The position numbers were made by a program, and so were the translations under genes. A stretch of 10,017 nt of DNA, from assembly GCA_021797025.1 (NCBI GenBank), contig JAKAAK010000104.1, positions 1 through 10,017 on the forward strand, written 5' to 3'. Below are positions 6,356 to 10,017 of the stretch, piece after piece (position 1 is the stretch's first letter; every line of letters starts with the position of its first letter). The notes beneath the pieces are model-generated. The model had not been told where the DNA came from, made no database searches, and worked only from the letters and a program-made list of their open reading frames with translations. This stretch comes from Thermoplasmata archaeon (GTDB lineage Archaea; Thermoplasmatota; Thermoplasmata; Thermoplasmatales; Thermoplasmataceae).

Positions 6356-6637
6356 TTATGCCTCCACTATTTCAAATTTCTTCGCTCTCTGTGTAGGCGG
6401 AGTTATTGATTTCTTGCATACCGTGCATTTGAGTTTCAAGGCAATCCTCTTTGTTGGTTTTTCCCTGCCTTCATACCTTGGCCTGGGAAAACCACCGTAT
6501 CCGGAGGTAACCCTTCTGAATCTCCTCTGGCCGGCCCTCAATTCACTGGCTTTTCTTTTACGTACCCTCTCGACGTCATGTACTGTATGAGTTTTGCAAT
6601 ATGGACAGTAAGTTTTTATTTGTTTTGGCATTTTCAT
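6356..6637 (-). CDS. rpl44e: Ribosomal protein eL42 (L44e)
   Basis: Large-subunit ribosomal protein of the E site, 93 residues from the ATG at 6637 ([14 protein letters not shown]) or 91 from the ATG at 6631 (MPKQ, the start usual for the family). Zinc-binding pairs are CPYC near the N-terminus and CTVC near the C-terminus. The basic loop [20 protein letters not shown], which reaches the tRNA CCA end in the E site, and the closing AKKFEIVEA are diagnostic. An in-frame ATG at 6754 would add about 40 residues, but these lie over the promoter and are unlike the family, so that start is rejected. A TATA box 36 nt upstream predicts a leader of about 10 nt. It is the first gene of the operon. Confidence 0.95.
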   Translation of the reverse strand: MKMPKQIKTYCPYCKTHTVHDVERVRKRKASELRAGQRRFRRVTSGYGGFPRPRYEGREKPTKRIALKLKCTVCKKSITPPTQRAKKFEIVEA

Positions 6638-6667
6638 AATATCAAACCTTAAACTATATTTTTTTCT

Positions 6668-6678
6668 GATATATAATG
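6668..6678 (-). promoter_or_regulatory. TATA box of the eL42-eS27-aIF2alpha-Nop10-PAC2 operon
   Basis: ATTATATAT on the minus strand (6677-6669) is a TATA-like element centred about 36 nt before the ATG at 6637. That predicts a start near 6647 and a leader of about 10 nt, which would contain an AAGGT site. It is the only good candidate close to the operon; a second AT-rich stretch at 6718-6730 fits the divergent gene better. Confidence 0.45.
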
Positions 6679-6717
6679 TTTTTACAAGATTGTGCGCTTT
6701 AAAAAAATTAACAAATA

Positions 6718-6728
6718 TTAAATATAAA
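6718..6728 (+). promoter_or_regulatory. TATA box of the small basic-protein gene
   Basis: TTAAATATAA (6718-6727) is centred 24 nt before the ATG at 6747, the spacing of a leaderless archaeal transcript, with no Shine-Dalgarno site between. It shares the 109-bp divergent region with the eL42 operon promoter. Confidence 0.55.
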
Positions 6729-6746
6729 TTTAACCTATAAAATTGA

Positions 6747-7064
6747 ATGTCCAATTATAGATATAAAAAATATGGTACAAGGGTAAATAAAAATTACAAG
6801 GAAAATAACGGTGAAAAGGCTGTCAAGAAACTTGACATGCGTAGGGAAGACGAGTTTAACTACATGCTCGGAACAATACTCAAGGAGCTTCCCGACAGTG
6901 TAAGGGGTGCTGTGAGGGGTAGTGTGTATTCTATCACATCAAAAAAAGGAATAAAGGACGCCAAAGACTATATAATAAAAAAGAAAAATGACGGGACAAT
7001 AAACGAAAAAATGGAGAAGAATCTCATAGATCTTATCTATTCATACAGCAAATATAGAAATTGA
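6747..7064 (+). CDS. Small basic uncharacterised protein
   Basis: I do not recognise this 105-residue protein. The N-terminal 33 residues are basic, polar and probably disordered ([20 protein letters not shown]). From about residue 34 it looks helical and compact: [25 protein letters not shown], then a [20 protein letters not shown] segment and a closing helix ending in [10 protein letters not shown]. It has no cysteines, membrane helix or signal peptide. The excess of Lys/Arg suggests nucleic-acid or ribosome contact, but that is inference from composition and neighbours only. The ATG follows a TATA box at leaderless spacing. It is divergent from the translation operon and reads toward ileS, which has its own TATA box 63 bp downstream of this gene's stop. 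Confidence 0.8.
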   Translation: MSNYRYKKYGTRVNKNYKENNGEKAVKKLDMRREDEFNYMLGTILKELPDSVRGAVRGSVYSITSKKGIKDAKDYIIKKKNDGTINEKMEKNLIDLIYSYSKYRN

Positions 7065-7096
7065 TTATGGTTTTATATTACACGTGTCCATAAAAA

Positions 7097-7107
7097 ATAA
7101 TAAATAC
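7097..7107 (+). promoter_or_regulatory. TATA box of ileS
   Basis: AATAAATAC (7098-7106), in an A-rich stretch, is centred about 26 nt before the ileS ATG at 7128. The spacing fits a leaderless mRNA, and no ribosome-binding site is seen before the ATG. No separate terminator is visible in the 63-bp gap after the upstream gene. Confidence 0.5.
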
Positions 7108-7127
7108 ATTTTATCACTAAACGGATA

Positions 7128-10017
7128 ATGACTGAAAATTTTTACCAGAATATAGATGTAAACAGGGCATCAATTGACATTGAAAAAGAAATCAGGAAAT
7201 ACTGGGAAGATAATAATATAATTGAAAACATACTGCACAGGGACAGGGGTCTCAAGCAGTATACCTTCCTCGAGGGTCCACCCACAGCAAACGGCAGGCC
7301 ACACGTCGGGCATCTCATGACTCGAACGGTTAAGGACACGGTGATGAGATACAAATACATGTCCGGCTATGACATAGGGCGAAGGACCGGGGGCTGGGAC
7401 TGCCACGGTTTGCCGGTGGAACTGGAAGCCGAAAAACATTTCGGGTTCAATACAAAAAAGGAGATAGAAGATTTTGGAATCGAGAAATTCAATGAATATT
7501 GCCGCAACAGTGTCTTCACTTATATAGACGAATGGAACAGAATAGACAGCGAGATAGGATACTGGATAGATGAAAAGAATTCTTATGTAACACTCAGAAA
7601 TGATTACATGGAAAGTGAATGGTATGCCATGAAAAAGCTCTTCGACGAGGGGATGCTTGTAAAGGATTATAAAATAGTCCCATACTGCCCCAGATGCGGC
7701 ACTTCATTAAGTTCACACGAGGTAGCTCAGGGTTATAAAAATACAGATGACACCTCAGTTTATGTAAAATTCATGGTGAAGGGAAGCGCAAACAGATACC
7801 TGCTTGCATGGACCACAACCCCATGGACACTTCCATCTAATGAACTACTTGTGGTGAATAAGGACTTCCAGTACTCTCTGGTAGCTTCTGAAGGAAGTGA
7901 ATATTACGTTCTTTCGGATATGGTTCCATCGCTCTTCAAGGATTATAAGATAATTCAAACACTGCATGGTTCTGAACTTGAGGGCATGGAATATCTCCAG
8001 CTCATGCCATTTCTGAAGGTAAGTAAAAATGCCCTCAAGGTCGTTACGGGAGATTTTGTCACCGCAGAGGATGGAACCGGCATAGTGCATGCCGCGCCGG
8101 CTTTCGGTGCAGATGATTTTGACATAGCCAAAAAATACGGGGTAGAACTGGTCAACCCTGTAGATACCGAAGGGAAATTTGATTCCAGCGTGCCATGGAA
8201 AGGTATGTCTGTAATGGATGCGAATCCTGAAATAATAGGTTATATGAAGAAAAATCAGCTTCTGTTCAAAAGCCAGAAAATCAAACATACATATCCGTAC
8301 TGCTATAGGTGTTCAACAAAGCTTCTCTATTATCCACTGGACGCTTGGTTTATAAAAGTATCGACCATAAGAGAACTTCTCAAGAAAAACAATGAGAAGG
8401 TAAACTGGTATCCAGAATACCTGAAATACGGAAGATTCGGGAACTTCCTTGATGATGCTAAGGACTGGGCACTGAGCAGAAACCGTTACTGGGGGACACC
8501 ATTGCCGGTATGGAAATGCAGCAACGGGCATTACCTCGCCATCGGTAGCAGGGAGGATCTAGAAAAGTACGGCGGCTATATCCCGGATGATCTTCACAGG
8601 CCATTTATAGACAATGTAAAACTCAAATGCCCGACCTGCTCTGAACCCATGTCCAGGGAGCCATATGTTATTGATACATGGTTTGATTCGGGCAGTGCAA
8701 GCTATGCCGCCATGCATTACCCATTCAACCGCAAATTCAATACGGATACCATACCTGTTGATTTTATAACAGAAGCCATCGATCAGACCAGGGGCTGGTT
8801 CTATACATTGCATGTAATAGCATCACTTCTATTCGGCAGGAATGCATATAAGAATGTAATGTCCATGAGTTTCATACTGGATGAGCACGGGCAGAAAATG
8901 AGCAAGAGCAAGGGGAATTTCATCACTGCCAGTGATTTCATAGGAATGTACGGTGCCGACCCCGCAAGGCTATTTTTCTATACGGGTGCACCATGGAATT
9001 CGAAATCCATAGATAAAAAACTTATAAATGATACGAGCAGAAAAGTATTCGGGACACTATCAAACGTATATTCATTTTTTGCATCGAATGCAAACCTTGA
9101 CGGGTATGTATTTGAAAAGCTGGAAGCCCCCGATAATCTTCTGGATAAATGGATTCTTTCACGGCTCAACTCTACCATGGAAAATGTCAGGAGGAATCTG
9201 GATGAATTCGACATGCATATCGCATTGAGGAATCTGATGGATTTAATCAACGACTTTTCAAATTATTATCTGAGGCTTTCAAGAAAGAGATTCTGGGAGG
9301 GAGATCTGGACAACAGCAAACGGAAGGCATATGATACCCTCTACTACACACTGTTAAGCATAATCAAAATGCTTGCCCCCATGGCACCATTTTATACCGA
9401 ATATATGTATGTGAAACTCTCGGGTCCTGAAAGCTCCGTGCATTCAGAAAAATATCCGGAACAGGATAATTATTACATAAATGGAGATCTTGAAAAAGAA
9501 TTCAAATATGCAATAACCGTAATGGAGCTGTCCAGGAGGGCCAGGCAGGAATCCAATATAAAGGGAAGGCAGGTTGTCAGTGAGGTTTTAATATACAGCG
9601 ATATGAATATTGAAAAAGCCATACTTGATATAATCTCCCCTGAGCTGAATTCCAAAGCAATAAAATTCATAAAGGCTGAAGAAAAACCTGTAAAGGTTAC
9701 TATTAAACCTGTTTTCGCAAAGGTTGCACCCATTCTGAGGGGCAACACAAATGCATTCACTGAATACCTTGCAGATAACAATTTATATGGAGAGTTAAAG
9801 GCAAAGGGAAAGATAGTATATGAAGGGCATGAATTTACCCAGGAATACCTGGACATCCATGAGGAGGCCCTGGATACATATGCTGTTGCCGGCGATGACA
9901 AAACCGGGATTTCAGTTTATGTCAATAAGGAAATAGATGAAGATTTGATGCTGGCAGGATATGCACGTGAAATCATAAGGAGAATCCAGATAATGAGAAA
10001 GGATCTGAACCTGGAAT
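7128..10017 (+). CDS. ileS: Isoleucyl-tRNA synthetase, archaeal/eukaryotic type (3' end outside window)
   Basis: Class Ia synthetase that charges tRNA-Ile. There are 963 complete codons in the window; the family is about 1030-1080 long, so the C-terminal tRNA-binding part is cut by the window edge. Motifs in order: GPPTANGRPHVGH, the class I HIGH motif as HVGH at residues 59-62; GGWDCHGLPVE; zinc-type CPRC at 187-190; the CP1 editing domain with WTTTPWTLPSNE (from 228) and HAAPAFGADDFD (from 321), which removes Val-tRNA-Ile; CYRC and a CPTC knuckle; WFDSGS from 518; and KMSKS at 590-594. The anticodon-binding helical domain follows (DKWILSRLN, then LAPMAPFYTEYMY), ending in AGYAREIIRRIQIMRK at the edge. 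The start at 7128 is set by the TATA box. No stop or frameshift is seen. Confidence 0.97.
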   Translation, partial: MTENFYQNIDVNRASIDIEKEIRKYWEDNNIIENILHRDRGLKQYTFLEGPPTANGRPHVGHLMTRTVKDTVMRYKYMSGYDIGRRTGGWDCHGLPVELEAEKHFGFNTKKEIEDFGIEKFNEYCRNSVFTYIDEWNRIDSEIGYWIDEKNSYVTLRNDYMESEWYAMKKLFDEGMLVKDYKIVPYCPRCGTSLSSHEVAQGYKNTDDTSVYVKFMVKGSANRYLLAWTTTPWTLPSNELLVVNKDFQYSLVASEGSEYYVLSDMVPSLFKDYKIIQTLHGSELEGMEYLQLMPFLKVSKNALKVVTGDFVTAEDGTGIVHAAPAFGADDFDIAKKYGVELVNPVDTEGKFDSSVPWKGMSVMDANPEIIGYMKKNQLLFKSQKIKHTYPYCYRCSTKLLYYPLDAWFIKVSTIRELLKKNNEKVNWYPEYLKYGRFGNFLDDAKDWALSRNRYWGTPLPVWKCSNGHYLAIGSREDLEKYGGYIPDDLHRPFIDNVKLKCPTCSEPMSREPYVIDTWFDSGSASYAAMHYPFNRKFNTDTIPVDFITEAIDQTRGWFYTLHVIASLLFGRNAYKNVMSMSFILDEHGQKMSKSKGNFITASDFIGMYGADPARLFFYTGAPWNSKSIDKKLINDTSRKVFGTLSNVYSFFASNANLDGYVFEKLEAPDNLLDKWILSRLNSTMENVRRNLDEFDMHIALRNLMDLINDFSNYYLRLSRKRFWEGDLDNSKRKAYDTLYYTLLSIIKMLAPMAPFYTEYMYVKLSGPESSVHSEKYPEQDNYYINGDLEKEFKYAITVMELSRRARQESNIKGRQVVSEVLIYSDMNIEKAILDIISPELNSKAIKFIKAEEKPVKVTIKPVFAKVAPILRGNTNAFTEYLADNNLYGELKAKGKIVYEGHEFTQEYLDIHEEALDTYAVAGDDKTGISVYVNKEIDEDLMLAGYAREIIRRIQIMRKDLNLE

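Noticed and set aside
6638..6754. N-terminal extension of eL42 from ATG 6754
   Set aside because: About 40 residues unlike any eL42, lying over the operon's TATA box and overlapping the divergent gene's start.
7845..8288. Antisense open frame of 147 codons within ileS (and similar ones at 9473-9901 and 8978-9250)
   Set aside because: They lie wholly opposite a strongly conserved synthetase gene, have low-complexity products and no promoter or ribosome site.
1..10017. CRISPR array, tRNA or rRNA genes
   Set aside because: No regularly spaced direct repeats and no cloverleaf or rRNA-like sequence were seen on reading both strands.

Overview
The window looks like chromosomal DNA of an archaeon of the order Thermoplasmatales (Ferroplasma/Acidiplasma/Thermoplasma-like). 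The evidence is archaeal-type translation genes (aIF2-alpha, eS27, eL42, Nop10, an archaeal/eukaryotic-type IleRS), AT-rich intergenic DNA, and start codons that sit about 21-26 nt behind TATA boxes, as expected for leaderless mRNAs. Genes inside operons instead carry Shine-Dalgarno-like GGTGAT/GGAGG sites. The order assignment is inference; no 16S or other marker is present.

Layout. (1) 1-689, plus strand: the 3' part of a gene open at the window edge, with a cysteine-rich tail that weakly resembles Cas4/RecB-like nucleases. (2) 694-2225, minus: fixC-fixX, a flavin quinone oxidoreductase and its ferredoxin partner, overlapping by 4-7 bp; fixAB are not in the window. (3) 2325-2942, minus: an unrecognised 205-residue protein with its own TATA box. 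(4) About 3000-4360, minus: a decayed IS607-family element. Its tnpA (serine resolvase) is full length but has two nonsense codons and an altered catalytic arginine. Its tnpB has a frameshift, two TAG codons and a missing middle. (5) 4475-6637, minus: a compact operon eL42 > eS27 > aIF2-alpha > Nop10 > PAC2-family protein, with gaps or overlaps of -20 to +7 bp. Nop10 (59 codons) is easily missed because it is short and overlaps both neighbours. (6) 6638-6746: a divergent promoter region. (7) 6747-7064, plus: a small basic unknown protein. (8) 7128-10017, plus: ileS, running off the right edge after 963 codons.

How the genes work together. The minus-strand operon joins two ribosomal proteins, the Met-tRNAi-carrying initiation factor subunit, the H/ACA pseudouridylation factor Nop10, and a PAC2-family protein of the kind linked to proteasome assembly, so it couples protein synthesis to quality control. 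IleRS fits the same theme and is transcribed divergently. FixC-FixX form a membrane-associated electron-transfer module expected to pass electrons from an electron-transfer flavoprotein to quinone. The insertion-sequence remnant lies between the translation operon and the 205-residue gene and is the clearest mark of past mobility. I saw no tRNA, rRNA or CRISPR array. No clearly new multi-gene system is evident. The points most worth checking are the missing cysteine ligand in FixX, the fast-decayed IS607 copy, the unknown genes at 1-689, 2325-2942 and 6747-7064, and the C-terminal tail of the PAC2 protein.
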